This document shows positions 54,305 to 64,000 of a stretch of DNA of 64,000 bases, one piece after another. Made by a program: the position numbers and the translations under genes. Under the pieces are notes generated by a model. That model searched no databases, had not been told where the DNA came from, and saw only the letters and a program-made list of their open reading frames with translations. Source of the DNA: Mesorhizobium huakuii. GTDB taxonomy: Bacteria; Pseudomonadota; Alphaproteobacteria; Rhizobiales; Rhizobiaceae. Each line of letters starts with the position of its first letter. Position 1 is the stretch's first letter. The stretch spans positions 2,352,001 through 2,416,000 of the forward strand of contig NZ_CP050296.1 in the NCBI RefSeq assembly GCF_014189455.1. Direction: 5' to 3'.

Positions 54305-56275
54305 GTGACATCTTCTGCGATCACGCGGCTTTTCGTCTTGATTGCCTTTACGCTTTTCTGCGCCCCGGCCATGGCCGACGCCGAGATCCACAAGGGCAGC
54401 CCTGGCGCCTGGATCGACCGGATCGAGCTTCCGAAGGCGGACCCGCATCTCGACAGCCGGATCAAAAGCGGCATCTCCAATCTTGTCTCGGAATATCAGA
54501 TCCGGCAGCAGCCCGGTGGCATCGAGGCCTTCGACCACTATGCCTACAGGATCGTCGACCGCACCGGGCTTGAGCGCGGCGCCGCTATCAATTTCGAGTT
54601 CGACCCGGCGACATCGCAGGTCACGATGAACTGGCTGAACATCATCCGCGACGGCGTGGTCATCGACCGGCTGCCCGGAGCCACTTTCGATGTGTTCCGG
54701 CGCGAAAAGGATGCGGAGAAGGGCCTGTTCGACGGCTGGCTCACGGCTTACGTGAATGTCGACGATGTCCGTGTCGGCGACATCATCGACTATGGCAAGA
54801 CCACCGTCAGGACACCGATCGTCGGCGCCGACCTGTTTTTCCACTCGGTCGCCATGGCCTGGGGCGAACCCATCGCGCTCATCCGCGAGAAGGTCGTCTG
54901 GCCGGCAAACCAGCCCTTGAACATCCGCCAGGTGCGCACCGACATCCAGCCGGATATCAAAACCGACGGTGCGTTGAAAACCTACACCTGGCAAAGCTTC
55001 AACCCTGCACCGGTCAAGCCCGAGGAAAACCTGCCCGCGGATTTCCTGACCTACCCGACGATCCAGATCTCCTCGACAGCCAAATGGCAGGACGTCGTCG
55101 ATGCGATGTTGCCCTACTACCGGCTCGACCAGGAATTGCCGGCCGCCTTCGCATCGAAGCTCGATGATATCGCCGCCAGATACGCCAGCCCGGAAGACCG
55201 GATGATCGAGGCGATGCGGCTGGTTCAGGACACCATCCGTTATGTCAGCCTGTCGATGGGTCGTGGCTCCTACATTCCCCGCAGCCCCAGCACCGTGATT
55301 GCCTCGGGCTTCGGCGATTGCAAGGACAAGGCGCTGCTTCTTGCCTCCAGCCTGCGCCGGCTCGGCGTTCAGGCTGACCCGGCCTTGACCGATCTTGATG
55401 ACGGACTGGCGCTTGGCGACATGCTGCCGACGATCCGCGCCTTCGACCACGTCATCGTCAAGGCGACGATCAAAAGCCAGACCTACTGGATCGACGCGAC
55501 CAATTACCTGCAGGGTGGCCGCGCCGAGAACCTTGTTCCGCCCGACTATGGCTTTGCCTTGCCGATCGTCGCCGGCAGCGCGCGGATGGAACGGATGGAG
55601 CGCAAGGAGCTCTTCCAGCCGACCACCTTCGTCAGCGAGGCGTTCGATTTTCCCAAACTCAAAGGCGAGGCGCTCAAGCTGACGGTCAGCACGACCTATC
55701 GGGACGCTGATGCCGACTCAATGCGCTACAGGCTGGTTTCGCAATCGGCCACCAAGCTCGCCGACGACTATCTCCAGTATTACAACCGGCAGTATCCGGG
55801 GATGACCAGCCTGGCGCCGTTGTCGACACATGACGATCGCGACGGCAATGTCGTCACCACGGTCGAATCCTACGAGCTGCCGGCCGAGGACCTCGACGCC
55901 GATGATCTCATCAAGAATTTTCCGTTGAAGGCGGATGTCGGCATCAACAATTTGCCGGAGCCGGACATGGTTGGCAGGACCGGGCCAATCTGGCTTGGCA
56001 GCCCGATCTTCAAGCACCATCAGTGCATCGTCAAAAACCTGAAGGCGGCGTTTGTCGGTCCCGAAAAATCCGACGACGTGATCACGCCCTATGTCGCCTT
56101 CAAGGCGCGCTGGTCGAGCACACCGACCGAATTCCAGGTCGACTGGTTTCTCAAGACGATCGGCGACCGCGTTCCCGCCAAGGATGTCGGTTCGTATCTG
56201 AGGTCACGCAGGAAGATGAGCGACAATTCCTCCTGGAGCTACAATTTCGGCTATGCCGAAACCGAGGCGAATTGA
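54305..56275 (+). CDS. Exported DUF3857/transglutaminase-like protein
   Basis: This 656-residue protein has a signal peptide (about 5-24), a DUF3857 domain (about 40-250, YAYRIVDRTGLERGAAINFE) and a transglutaminase-like core. The core holds the catalytic triad: Cys339 (FGDCKDKALLLASSLRRLG), His382 (FDHVIVKA) and Asp397 (WIDATN). The remaining C-terminal part resembles DUF2569-type tails. Family members are envelope proteins whose substrate is unknown. The start codon is GTG 54305. It ends 54 nt from the stop of the convergent ABC exporter gene. Confidence 0.85.
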   Translation: MTSSAITRLFVLIAFTLFCAPAMADAEIHKGSPGAWIDRIELPKADPHLDSRIKSGISNLVSEYQIRQQPGGIEAFDHYAYRIVDRTGLERGAAINFEFDPATSQVTMNWLNIIRDGVVIDRLPGATFDVFRREKDAEKGLFDGWLTAYVNVDDVRVGDIIDYGKTTVRTPIVGADLFFHSVAMAWGEPIALIREKVVWPANQPLNIRQVRTDIQPDIKTDGALKTYTWQSFNPAPVKPEENLPADFLTYPTIQISSTAKWQDVVDAMLPYYRLDQELPAAFASKLDDIAARYASPEDRMIEAMRLVQDTIRYVSLSMGRGSYIPRSPSTVIASGFGDCKDKALLLASSLRRLGVQADPALTDLDDGLALGDMLPTIRAFDHVIVKATIKSQTYWIDATNYLQGGRAENLVPPDYGFALPIVAGSARMERMERKELFQPTTFVSEAFDFPKLKGEALKLTVSTTYRDADADSMRYRLVSQSATKLADDYLQYYNRQYPGMTSLAPLSTHDDRDGNVVTTVESYELPAEDLDADDLIKNFPLKADVGINNLPEPDMVGRTGPIWLGSPIFKHHQCIVKNLKAAFVGPEKSDDVITPYVAFKARWSSTPTEFQVDWFLKTIGDRVPAKDVGSYLRSRRKMSDNSSWSYNFGYAETEAN

Positions 56276-56329
56276 GCCGCCAAGGCAATTGCGGTGAAAA
56301 GGTCTCCGACCGGAGGCCACCCGGAAAAG

Positions 56330-58129
<1,800 letters not shown>

Positions 58130-58335
58130 CTCGATGTTTCCTCTAGCCGCTTAAGCTTTATGCGCTTCAATATGCGCTTGCCGCGGCCTTGTGATTCAAT
58201 TCCGCCTGATGTATAGGCTCGCCGACCGTTTTAGAAGCCGTGGCTCCTCAATAGCTGCGGCTTCGAGTTTTAAAAAGAGGCGCATCGACGCAGGCTTATG
58301 CCCGTCAGCCGCGCCGGCAAGCCAGGAACCGAGCC

Positions 58336-58557
58336 ATGAAGAGCGCTATTCATCCCGACTACCACACCATCAAGGTCGTCATGACCGACGGCACCGAATA
58401 CACGACCCGTTCGACCTGGGGCAAGGAAGGCGATACGATGAACCTCGATATCGACCCGACCACGCACCCGGCCTGGACCGGCGGCCAGCAGACCCTGCTC
58501 GACCGCGGCGGCCGCCTGTCGAAGTTCAAGAAGCGTTTCGAAGGTTTCGGCCTCTAA
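58336..58557 (+). CDS. rpmE: 50S ribosomal protein L31
   Basis: L31 sits at the 50S-30S bridge of the ribosome. The 73-residue protein starts [20 protein letters not shown] and has no Cys, so it is the zinc-free form. The C-terminal KKRFEGFGL is typical of the alphaproteobacterial form. A strong terminator follows at 58584-58608. Confidence 0.95.
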   Translation: MKSAIHPDYHTIKVVMTDGTEYTTRSTWGKEGDTMNLDIDPTTHPAWTGGQQTLLDRGGRLSKFKKRFEGFGL

Positions 58558-58583
58558 GCCAACTTCGGCATTGTCGCAGATCA

Positions 58584-58608
58584 AAAACCCGCCTCCGAGG
58601 CGGGTTTT
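58584..58608 (+). terminator. Rho-independent terminator of rpmE
   Basis: Perfect 11-bp arms AAAACCCGCCT (58584-58594) and AGGCGGGTTTT (58598-58608) close on CCG, and further T and GTTG follow. It is one of the clearest terminators in the window. Confidence 0.93.
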
Positions 58609-58661
58609 TTGTTGACCTCAAATGGCCGTATTGGGACGAAGTCGTCATCAGGGAGAGTGAC

Positions 58662-59162
58662 ATGTCTATTCTCGACGATATCAGATGGTCCGGCCTCAAA
58701 GGCGGGTACAAGGTTATCTACGATCCGCGGCCGGCCTTGCAAAAGCTGGCCGTTCACTACACCAGCAAGTCGGCCTGGGATGAACTCTGGAATGAACTGC
58801 ATCATCAGGGGGATGTCGGGGACGCTTCCTATGCTGCCGTTGTGGAAATCGCTCGTATCTCCGAAGACCACGCTCCGGCCTATTGGGGTGCTTACGGTCT
58901 GGCCGCGACGATCGAAGAAGCGCGATTGCTCGATGACCAGAACCCACCGGTTCCGGATTGGATCGAACCGCACTACAGCGTAGCGTGGCAGACGCTTCTG
59001 CACCTAGCATTGCGGGACCTGGCAACTTCGACTGACGACGAGACCGCGAACTGTGCGTTGGCTGTTGTCGCGCTCCGTCGAGGCAGGCTGAGCCTTGCCC
59101 GCATGGCGATGTGCGCAGAGGATGAGCGCGCGGAAATGCTTCGCAGCTATTTCGGCACATAG
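58662..59162 (+). CDS. Conserved-type hypothetical protein, helical
   Basis: This 166-residue protein was not recognised. It starts MSILDDIRWSGLKGGYKVIY, then a Trp/Leu-rich helical region with a regular repeat-like pattern (AWDELWNELHHQGDVGDASY; VAWQTLLHLALRDLATSTDD). Composition is typical of a soluble protein without signal or membrane segment. GGGAGAG upstream of ATG 58662 fits a ribosome binding site. It follows the rpmE terminator, so it has its own promoter. A domain search would be needed to go further. Confidence 0.6.
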   Translation: MSILDDIRWSGLKGGYKVIYDPRPALQKLAVHYTSKSAWDELWNELHHQGDVGDASYAAVVEIARISEDHAPAYWGAYGLAATIEEARLLDDQNPPVPDWIEPHYSVAWQTLLHLALRDLATSTDDETANCALAVVALRRGRLSLARMAMCAEDERAEMLRSYFGT

Positions 59163-59171
59163 CGCGCTTGT

Positions 59172-59879
59172 TCAACGAATGGTGGCGCGAACAAAGTCCC
59201 CCTTGATGACGACCGAGGGCTTGGCACCGGCGGTGTTGGCAAGCGCGCTGTCGACTAAGGACGCCGTCGCGGTGACTGAATAGTTGATCGCAGCCCCCTG
59301 GCCGAAAGACAGCGTGGCATCCAGCGCCTTGCCGGTGATGGTGATGTTTTCGTCCTTCCTGACGCTGCCAAAGGCGAGATTGGCTTTCAGCGCGTCGCCT
59401 TTGAGGTCGACGGTCGAGGCATGCCCGTTCAGCGAAACGTCGGCGGCCTTGCTGGTTATGGCGATGCTCGAGAAATTCCCCGCCATGTTGGCCTGCAGCG
59501 CCGCCTGGTCGATCGACACCGAACTTTCGGGCTGAATGTTGGCGTAGATCTCGACCCTGCAGTCGGAGGGATCCAGCCATGAGGCGGGGGCAACGTCGAT
59601 ACGCAATGTCGAAGCCTCCAGCTTCATGTCGCTGGCAAGGCTGCAGTCATCGGCGAACCAACTCGAATACCAGCGCGCGAACCAGCCTTCGCGGCGGCTG
59701 CCGATCATCGCCTGGTACGGCGCCGAGGCCGAAGTGGTGAGCCTGACGGAACTGGCTTCGCCGGTGATGACGACGGCGCTCACACCGGCGAGATCGAGCG
59801 TCTTGCCGGCATCTCCGCTCGCCGGTGACGCAAGGGCTGCGCTGCCGAATGACAGCAGGCCAAGAATTGCGGATTTCAT
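59172..59879 (-). CDS. Exported beta-helical protein, DUF2807-like
   Basis: This 235-residue protein has a signal peptide (about 1-20) and a Ser/Ala-rich chain with repeated short strands (VSIDQAALQANMAG, ADVSLNGHASTVDLKGDALKANL, SVVIKGDFVRATIR) that looks like a right-handed beta-helix, as in the GIN/DUF2807 group. Two Cys residues (DDCSLAS and PSDCRVE) may form a disulfide. Function unknown. It lies convergent with the 58662 gene. Confidence 0.6.
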   Translation of the reverse strand: MKSAILGLLSFGSAALASPASGDAGKTLDLAGVSAVVITGEASSVRLTTSASAPYQAMIGSRREGWFARWYSSWFADDCSLASDMKLEASTLRIDVAPASWLDPSDCRVEIYANIQPESSVSIDQAALQANMAGNFSSIAITSKAADVSLNGHASTVDLKGDALKANLAFGSVRKDENITITGKALDATLSFGQGAAINYSVTATASLVDSALANTAGAKPSVVIKGDFVRATIR

Positions 59880-60040
59880 TGATATCTCCGATCATGTGTG
59901 GCGGTCCCGGCTGGACCGTGGCGTTTGTCGGAGTGGCCGGGAATGTCGATTTCCGCGACCTCGATCGCGATCCGGGACGACCGTGAACGCAATCCAGGTC
60001 ATCGTCGGTCGCTGCCAGCCCTGGAACCACGCTTGCTATC

Positions 60041-61141
60041 ATGATCTTCATTCCCCTGCCGTTCGTCGTCTCCCTGCTGCTCGTCATCCTGCTCATACAG
60101 ATGATCCGCCGAAACGAGGCCGACCTGCGCGAGAACATCGCCTTCATGCTGCTGATGGCGGTCTACGCCTTGCAGTCGGTGCTGATCGGCATCCGCTGGG
60201 GTTATGATGCCAGGGTCGTCATGCCGTTCCTGTCGGTGATGGCGACGCTGATCGCGCCGCTTGCCTGGATCGCCTTCAGCAGCCTGACGAAGGAACGCTC
60301 GGAGCATCGGCTGGCACGGCTGTGGCCGCATCTGCTGCCGGCCTGGCTGGTTGCCCTGCTGCTGATCTTCTGGCGCGAGCCGGTCGGGCCGGTGATCATC
60401 CTGGTGTTCCTGTCATATGGGCTGGCACTTCTTTGGCTTGCGTTGGCCGGCCCCGATATCCTCGTCGAATCGCGCCTCGACGGCGTCTTGCGATCCTACC
60501 GATCGCTGTGGGTGACGGCGCTGGCGATCCTCGTGTCGCCGATCACCGACATCATCATCAGTTTCGATCTGCAGTGGACTGGCGGTGCTCATTCCGGCGC
60601 GGTCATTGCCGGCGGCAACGTGCTGGCGCTGTTGCTGCTCGGCGGCGCTGCCGCGGTCGCCAGCGAAGCCGCTGCTTCGGACGAGGACGAAGAGGATCGG
60701 CCTCAGGTGGAAACACCACAGGCAACCAGCGAAGATTCCGCGATCGCGGCGGCGGTCGACGCGCTGATGCGGTCGAAGGAACTCTACAAGGACGTCGATC
60801 TCAACCTTGGGCGCATCGCCAGGCGGCTCGGCCTGCCGGCTCGGCAAGTGTCGTCGGCGATCAATCGCATCCACGGATCGAGCGTGTCGCAATATGTCAA
60901 CAACCAGAGGATCGACGAGGCGCGCCGGCTGCTGGCTGCGACGGACGAACCGATCACCCGCATCATGTTCGACGCCGGTTTCCTCAGCAAATCGAACTTC
61001 AATCGCGAGTTCCTGCGCATCACCGGCCTGAGCCCGAAGGCATGGCGGCTTGAGCACCAGCCGCCAGGCGGTGCGATGTCGGCCACATCCTTGCCAGCCA
61101 CATCCTTGCCGGCCACATCTTTGCCGGCAGGAGGAAAATAA
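60041..61141 (+). CDS. AraC-family regulator with N-terminal membrane domain
   Basis: This 366-residue protein has six to seven helices in its N-terminal two-thirds (about 1-210). The C-terminal AraC double HTH (about 255-345) includes LPARQVSSAINRIHGSSVSQ, NQRIDEARRLLAATDEPITR and FNREFLRITGLSPKAWRLE. Such membrane-embedded AraC proteins may sense a signal in the envelope; the target genes are unknown. The C-terminal tail consists of a tandem 15-bp repeat (61082-61126) encoding ATSLP units. The gene overlaps no neighbour. Confidence 0.83.
   Translation: MIFIPLPFVVSLLLVILLIQMIRRNEADLRENIAFMLLMAVYALQSVLIGIRWGYDARVVMPFLSVMATLIAPLAWIAFSSLTKERSEHRLARLWPHLLPAWLVALLLIFWREPVGPVIILVFLSYGLALLWLALAGPDILVESRLDGVLRSYRSLWVTALAILVSPITDIIISFDLQWTGGAHSGAVIAGGNVLALLLLGGAAAVASEAAASDEDEEDRPQVETPQATSEDSAIAAAVDALMRSKELYKDVDLNLGRIARRLGLPARQVSSAINRIHGSSVSQYVNNQRIDEARRLLAATDEPITRIMFDAGFLSKSNFNREFLRITGLSPKAWRLEHQPPGGAMSATSLPATSLPATSLPAGGK
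61082..61126. repeat. 15-bp tandem repeat at the AraC C-terminus, three units
   Basis: Units GCCACATCCTTGCCA, GCCACATCCTTGCCG and GCCACATCTTTGCCG encode ATSLP-type units directly before the final codons. Repeat number could vary between strains. Confidence 0.85.
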
Positions 61142-61157
61142 ACAGGCGCAACGCCAC

Positions 61158-61787
61158 TCAGTCTCCGGCCAATTCCCTCAGCGCCATGCGCTTGTAGGCG
61201 GCGACCAGCCTGTCGCCCTCCTGCCGCTCGACCGAGATGGCCAGCCTTACCGCAGCCTCGCCCATTTGCCAGACGAGAAACGCCGTCGTCTCCAGGGCGA
61301 CCGGATCGGCGCCGGGACGCAAGCGCTTCAGCACCGCCACGAGGAATTCGGCATTGGCGCGGCTGTCGGCGAGTTCCAGCTGGCGCAGCGCCTTGTCGGC
61401 CTGGGTGCCCGACCAGATGTCGCGCATCACCGGCTCGGCCAGGAACAGCCCGTAATAGATATCGACCAGCTCTGAAAAGGCTTGGTTCAGCCCTTCCACA
61501 TCGCTGACATCGGCAAGTGCCGCCGAGATACAGGCCTGGCTTTCGGCGGTGTAGCGCTCGGCCAGTGCCCAGATGATCGCCCGCTTGTCGGGAAAGAACT
61601 GGTAGAGCGAGCCGATCGACACCCCTGCCCGTTCCGCGACTTCGCCCATGCGCATGGCGTCGCTGCCTTGCTCGGTGATCAGCGCCGAGGCGGCCGCCAG
61701 CATGCGCTCCACCCGCTCGCGGCTGCGCTGCTGGCTTGGCGCCCGCCGTGGCGAAGCGATCTGCTCATTGGCCGGCGTGCCTTCCAT
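61158..61787 (-). CDS. TetR-family transcriptional regulator
   Basis: This 209-residue repressor has an N-terminal HTH (SRERVERMLAAASALITEQG then VAERAGVSIGSLYQFFPDKR) and a helical ligand domain. MEGTPANEQ was chosen as start; the frame is open to 62999 only as a shadow of the opposite gene. It is divergent from the NmrA-type gene, with a promoter and partial dyad between, so it probably represses that gene. Confidence 0.88.
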   Translation of the reverse strand: MEGTPANEQIASPRRAPSQQRSRERVERMLAAASALITEQGSDAMRMGEVAERAGVSIGSLYQFFPDKRAIIWALAERYTAESQACISAALADVSDVEGLNQAFSELVDIYYGLFLAEPVMRDIWSGTQADKALRQLELADSRANAEFLVAVLKRLRPGADPVALETTAFLVWQMGEAAVRLAISVERQEGDRLVAAYKRMALRELAGD

Positions 61788-61833
61788 GGACTGTCTCCAA
61801 CAACGCATTCGGCAAAATCGCCGAGGTAATGGC

Positions 61834-61862
61834 TTGACTCGCAAAATACGAGGGTTTATCAC
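61834..61862 (+). promoter_or_regulatory. Candidate promoter of the NmrA-DUF1772 operon
   Basis: TTGACT (61834-61839) and TATCAC (61857-61862) are separated by 17 nt. Within and just after lies the dyad GCAAAA (61841-61846) / TTTTGC (61864-61869), a possible TetR operator. Confidence 0.55.
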
Positions 61863-61910
61863 GTTTTGCAAATGTGAGGATTGCTCATGTTTTAAACAAG
61901 GAAACCAGAG

Positions 61911-62744
61911 ATGACCAACACGACAACCAAACCAATCCTGATCCTCGGCGGCACCGGCAAGACCGGCCGCCGTCTCGCCGAGCGGCTGACGGCGCGCGGC
62001 ATTCCGGTACGGATCGGCTCCCGTTCCGCCACGCCGCGCTTCGACTGGGAAGTCCCCGCAAGCTGGGCTCCTGCACTCGAGGACGTCAGCGCGGTCTACA
62101 TCAGCTACTACCCCGATATCGCCGTGCCGGGCGCCGCCGAAGTGATCGCTGCCTTCGCCCGCCTTGCGGTGCGGCATGGCGTTCGCCGGCTGGTGCTGTT
62201 GTCTGGCCGCGGCGAGCACGAGGCGCAGCGCGCCGAAGAGATGCTGAAAGCTTCCGGGGCCGACTGGACGATCCTGCGCTGCGCATGGTTCTCGCAGAAT
62301 TTCAGCGAAGGCTTTCTCGTCGAGCCGCTGCTGGCGGGCGAGGTGGCACTGCCGGTCGGGCCTGTCGGCGAACCCTTTGTCGATGTCGACGACATCGCCG
62401 ACGCTGCCGAAGCGGTGCTGACTGAGCCCGGTCATGTCGGCCAGCTCTATGAGCTCACGGGGCCGCGGCTGTTGAGCTTCGCCGGCGCGGTCGCCGAAAT
62501 TGCCAAGGCAGCAGGGCGCGACATCCGCTTTGTCAGAATTTCGCATGACGAGTTCACGACCGCTGTCGCGTCGCATGAACTGCCACCCGAAATCGTCTGG
62601 CTGCTCGATGAGCTGTTCACCCAGGTGCTCGACGGCCGCAACGAGTCGCTCACCGACGGCGTCCAACGCGTGCTCGGCCGTGCACCGAAAGACTTTTTCG
62701 CCTACGCAACCGAAACCGCCGCAACCGGCATTTGGAGTAACTGA
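61911..62744 (+). CDS. NmrA-like NAD(P)-binding protein
   Basis: This 277-residue protein has a Rossmann start (ILILGGTGKTGRRLAERLTA) and the NmrA/SDR-a5 layout; the Tyr-x3-Lys active site of SDRs is not evident. Family members are redox sensors or reductases of small molecules. It is divergent from the TetR gene and followed by the DUF1772 gene with a 1-nt gap, so the two form an operon probably under TetR control. Confidence 0.85.
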   Translation: MTNTTTKPILILGGTGKTGRRLAERLTARGIPVRIGSRSATPRFDWEVPASWAPALEDVSAVYISYYPDIAVPGAAEVIAAFARLAVRHGVRRLVLLSGRGEHEAQRAEEMLKASGADWTILRCAWFSQNFSEGFLVEPLLAGEVALPVGPVGEPFVDVDDIADAAEAVLTEPGHVGQLYELTGPRLLSFAGAVAEIAKAAGRDIRFVRISHDEFTTAVASHELPPEIVWLLDELFTQVLDGRNESLTDGVQRVLGRAPKDFFAYATETAATGIWSN

Positions 62745-62745
62745 G

Positions 62746-63222
62746 ATGATCAAGCTTGTCCCCGCCCTCACCATCATCGCCGCGATCAGCTCGGGCGTCG
62801 TCGGCGGTGTGTTCTTCGCCTTTTCCAACTTCGTCATGGCAGCACTTGCCCGGCTGCCCGTCCCGCAAGGCATCGCGGCGATGAATTCGATCAACATCAC
62901 GGTGATCACGCCGACTTTCATGACAGCACTTTTCGGCACCGGCCTCATCTGCCTCGTGCTCATTGCCGCTGCTCTCTTGGGCTGGAGCCAGTCGGGCACC
63001 TATTGGCTGCTCGCCGGCGCCGCGATCTATTTCGTCGGCAATCCGATTGTGACCATGGTCTTCAACGTGCCGCTCAACGATGCGCTTGCCGCCGTCGACC
63101 CCGCCAGCAGCAATGGCGCCGCCGTGTGGGCGAACCATCTGAGCCAATGGGTGATGTGGAACCACGTCCGCACCATCACCGCCATCGTGGCGATGGCCTG
63201 CTTTATCTTCGCATTGCTCTAG
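62746..63222 (+). CDS. DUF1772-family membrane protein
   Basis: This 158-residue protein has four helices (about 5-28, 52-76, 82-100, 138-158) and a conserved segment NVPLNDALAAVDPAS between them, as in DUF1772 (anthrone oxygenase-like) proteins. The last helix follows VMWNHVRTI. It starts 1 nt after the NmrA stop. Function unknown; operon context suggests stress or redox response. Confidence 0.82.
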   Translation: MIKLVPALTIIAAISSGVVGGVFFAFSNFVMAALARLPVPQGIAAMNSINITVITPTFMTALFGTGLICLVLIAAALLGWSQSGTYWLLAGAAIYFVGNPIVTMVFNVPLNDALAAVDPASSNGAAVWANHLSQWVMWNHVRTITAIVAMACFIFALL

Positions 63223-63285
63223 AGCAATTCCAGGAAAAGTGTGAAGCGGTTTTCCGTCCGGAATTGCGTTAAAACAAGGAGTTAG
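63221..63285. repeat. GAGCAATTCCAG/CGGAATTGCG intergenic repeat, copy 2
   Basis: The element begins at the DUF1772 stop codon: AGAGCAATTCCAGGAAAAGT, then GAAGCGGTTTTCCGTCCGGA and ATTGCG. It shares the CAATTCC/GGAATTG hairpin with copy 1 at 49249-49312. Confidence 0.8.
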
Positions 63286-63297
63286 AGGCCTTATACA

Positions 63298-63334
63298 ACG
63301 CAAAAGACTCCGCTCAGGCGGGGTCTTTTTGCGT
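63298..63334. terminator. Bidirectional terminator between DUF1772 and SelW-like genes
   Basis: ACGCAAAAGACTCCGC (63298-63313) pairs with GCGGGGTCTTTTTGCGT (63318-63334) through one G-T wobble and a TCAG loop. T-runs follow in both directions. The SelW-like stop codon lies in the loop. Confidence 0.8.
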
Positions 63335-63637
63335 GTGCCCCTTCGACGTGTGACCCTTGCGGTCGGAATGACCGAGATCGCGATCCGGGTCGATCACGTC
63401 GCGCACCAGCTGCTTGAGTTTTGCCGCATCGGGAAAGCCGCCGTCGCGCTTGCGGTCCCAGATGAGAACCTCATTGCAGGAGACGGTGAAGATGCCGCCG
63501 GTACCAGGCACCAGCGTCACTTCGCCAAGATCCGTGCCGAAGGTGGAGAGCAGTTCCTGCGCCATCCAGGCGGCGCGCAGCAGCCACTGGCACTGCGTGC
63601 AATAGGTGATGCGGATGGTGGGCTTCTCGCCTAGCAT
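63314..63637 (-). CDS. SelW/SelT/SelH-family thioredoxin-like (Rdx) protein
   Basis: This 107-residue protein has the Rdx fold with the redox motif CTQC (13-16), in which the selenocysteine position of eukaryotic relatives is Cys. The beta-sheet segments ITYCTQCQWLLRAAWMAQ and VSCNEVLIWDRK fit the family. The final residues GHTSKGHTQKDPA are partly encoded by the terminator. Function is presumed redox but unknown. Confidence 0.85.
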   Translation of the reverse strand: MLGEKPTIRITYCTQCQWLLRAAWMAQELLSTFGTDLGEVTLVPGTGGIFTVSCNEVLIWDRKRDGGFPDAAKLKQLVRDVIDPDRDLGHSDRKGHTSKGHTQKDPA

Positions 63638-63697
63638 TACAGTTGCATATTTATCTACGGTCTGAATCTATGGGTCTCCATGATTCGGAGGTCATGG

Positions 63698-64000
63698 ATG
63701 ACAGGTGCATCAATCGAGACGACGCTTGAGCTTTGGGCATCATCGCTGCGTGACGTGAAGGCTCGCATGCGCGGACTGTTTACGCAGGAGCGAGTTGCAG
63801 CCTCTGCGAACCTCTTCCTGGACGGCCTGCTGGGTGACGAGCGGCGTAAGACAGGTTGGATGCGCGCTGAGGCGGCCGGTGACCCCGGCCCGTGGCGGCA
63901 ACAAGCCGTTCTGGGTCGCGGGCGTTGGGACGCGGACGCACTTCGCGACATCGTGCGAGAGTATGTTGTAGAAAACCTCGCCACGGATGATGCGGTCCTG
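63698..64000 (+). mobile_element. IS701-family transposase, 5' part (cut by window edge)
   Basis: An open frame from ATG 63698 runs to the window end, 101 codons. It starts MTGASIETTLELWASSLRDV and continues TQERVAASANLFLDGLLGDE and DPGPWRQQAVLGRGRWDADA, a pattern I associate with IS701-group DDE transposases. The visible part has no stop or frameshift. The element's left end should lie at about 63640-63690. The terminal inverted repeat cannot be fixed without the right end. Confidence 0.8.

Overview
The window is about 64 kb of high-GC chromosomal DNA from an alphaproteobacterium of the order Rhizobiales, most likely Mesorhizobium or a close relative. This rests on gene order (ruvC-ruvA-ruvB, ybgC, tolQ-tolR-tolA-tolB-pal-cpoB, tilS, ftsH, glmM), on an RcdA/DUF1465 gene, on tandem Omp25/31-type porin genes, on a serC leader RNA, and on intergenic repeats of a kind seen in rhizobia. 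It reads as mostly core chromosome carrying small selfish cassettes. No tRNA, rRNA, CRISPR array or prophage was recognised.

Layout. 1-8.1 kb: M48 lipoprotein protease, the thiBPQ thiamine transporter behind a TPP riboswitch, divergent thiamine pyrophosphokinase, and an ABC-F ATPase. 8.2-16 kb: ccdAB-type toxin-antitoxin, a frameshifted Ala/Pro-rich membrane protein, purA, a DMT permease, and serA and serC (each with one homopolymer frameshift). 16-27.2 kb: two porins, glmM, two secreted Cys-repeat proteins, ftsH, tilS, cpoB and pal. 27.4-38.3 kb: the tol and ruv genes, interrupted by a four-helix-bundle (IVP-like) cassette, a parDE pair, a GH5/phosphoesterase pair and a vapBC pair. 38.4-46.8 kb: rcdA, small membrane proteins, a TauE-type permease, an Lrp regulator with DMT exporter, a divergent ThiE-like protein, a Sel1-repeat protein, and an oxidoreductase with LysR regulator. 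46.9-56.3 kb: efp, an inositol monophosphatase, hemolysin III, a MotA/MotB-like pair, small exported and membrane proteins, M32 carboxypeptidase and a transglutaminase-like protein. 56.3-64 kb: an ABC exporter, rpmE, AraC and TetR regulators, NmrA and DUF1772 genes, a SelW-like protein, and the 5' end of an IS701-family transposase cut by the window edge.

How the genes work together. ThiB, ThiP and ThiQ import thiamine, and the divergent ThiN-type kinase converts it to TPP, which the riboswitch senses. SerA and SerC are the first two steps of serine synthesis, and SerC is preceded by an SD-sequestering leader. TolQRAB-Pal-CpoB-YbgC is the envelope constriction machine, and RuvABC resolves Holliday junctions. 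The three toxin-antitoxin pairs and the IVP-like gene sit between core genes, and each toxin-antitoxin pair has its own palindromic operator.

The most unusual item is the four-helix-bundle gene between tolB and pal. It is bracketed exactly by inverted arrays of an 8-bp unit, one array touching the tolB stop codon and supplying the gene's ribosome binding site. Other points of interest are the paralogous proteins with Cys-bracketed W..FRK..C repeats, a stator-like MotA/MotB pair outside any flagellar context, and a palindromic repeat that appears to supply the thiP start. Three single-base frameshifts between 9.6 and 14.9 kb look more like sequence errors than gene decay.
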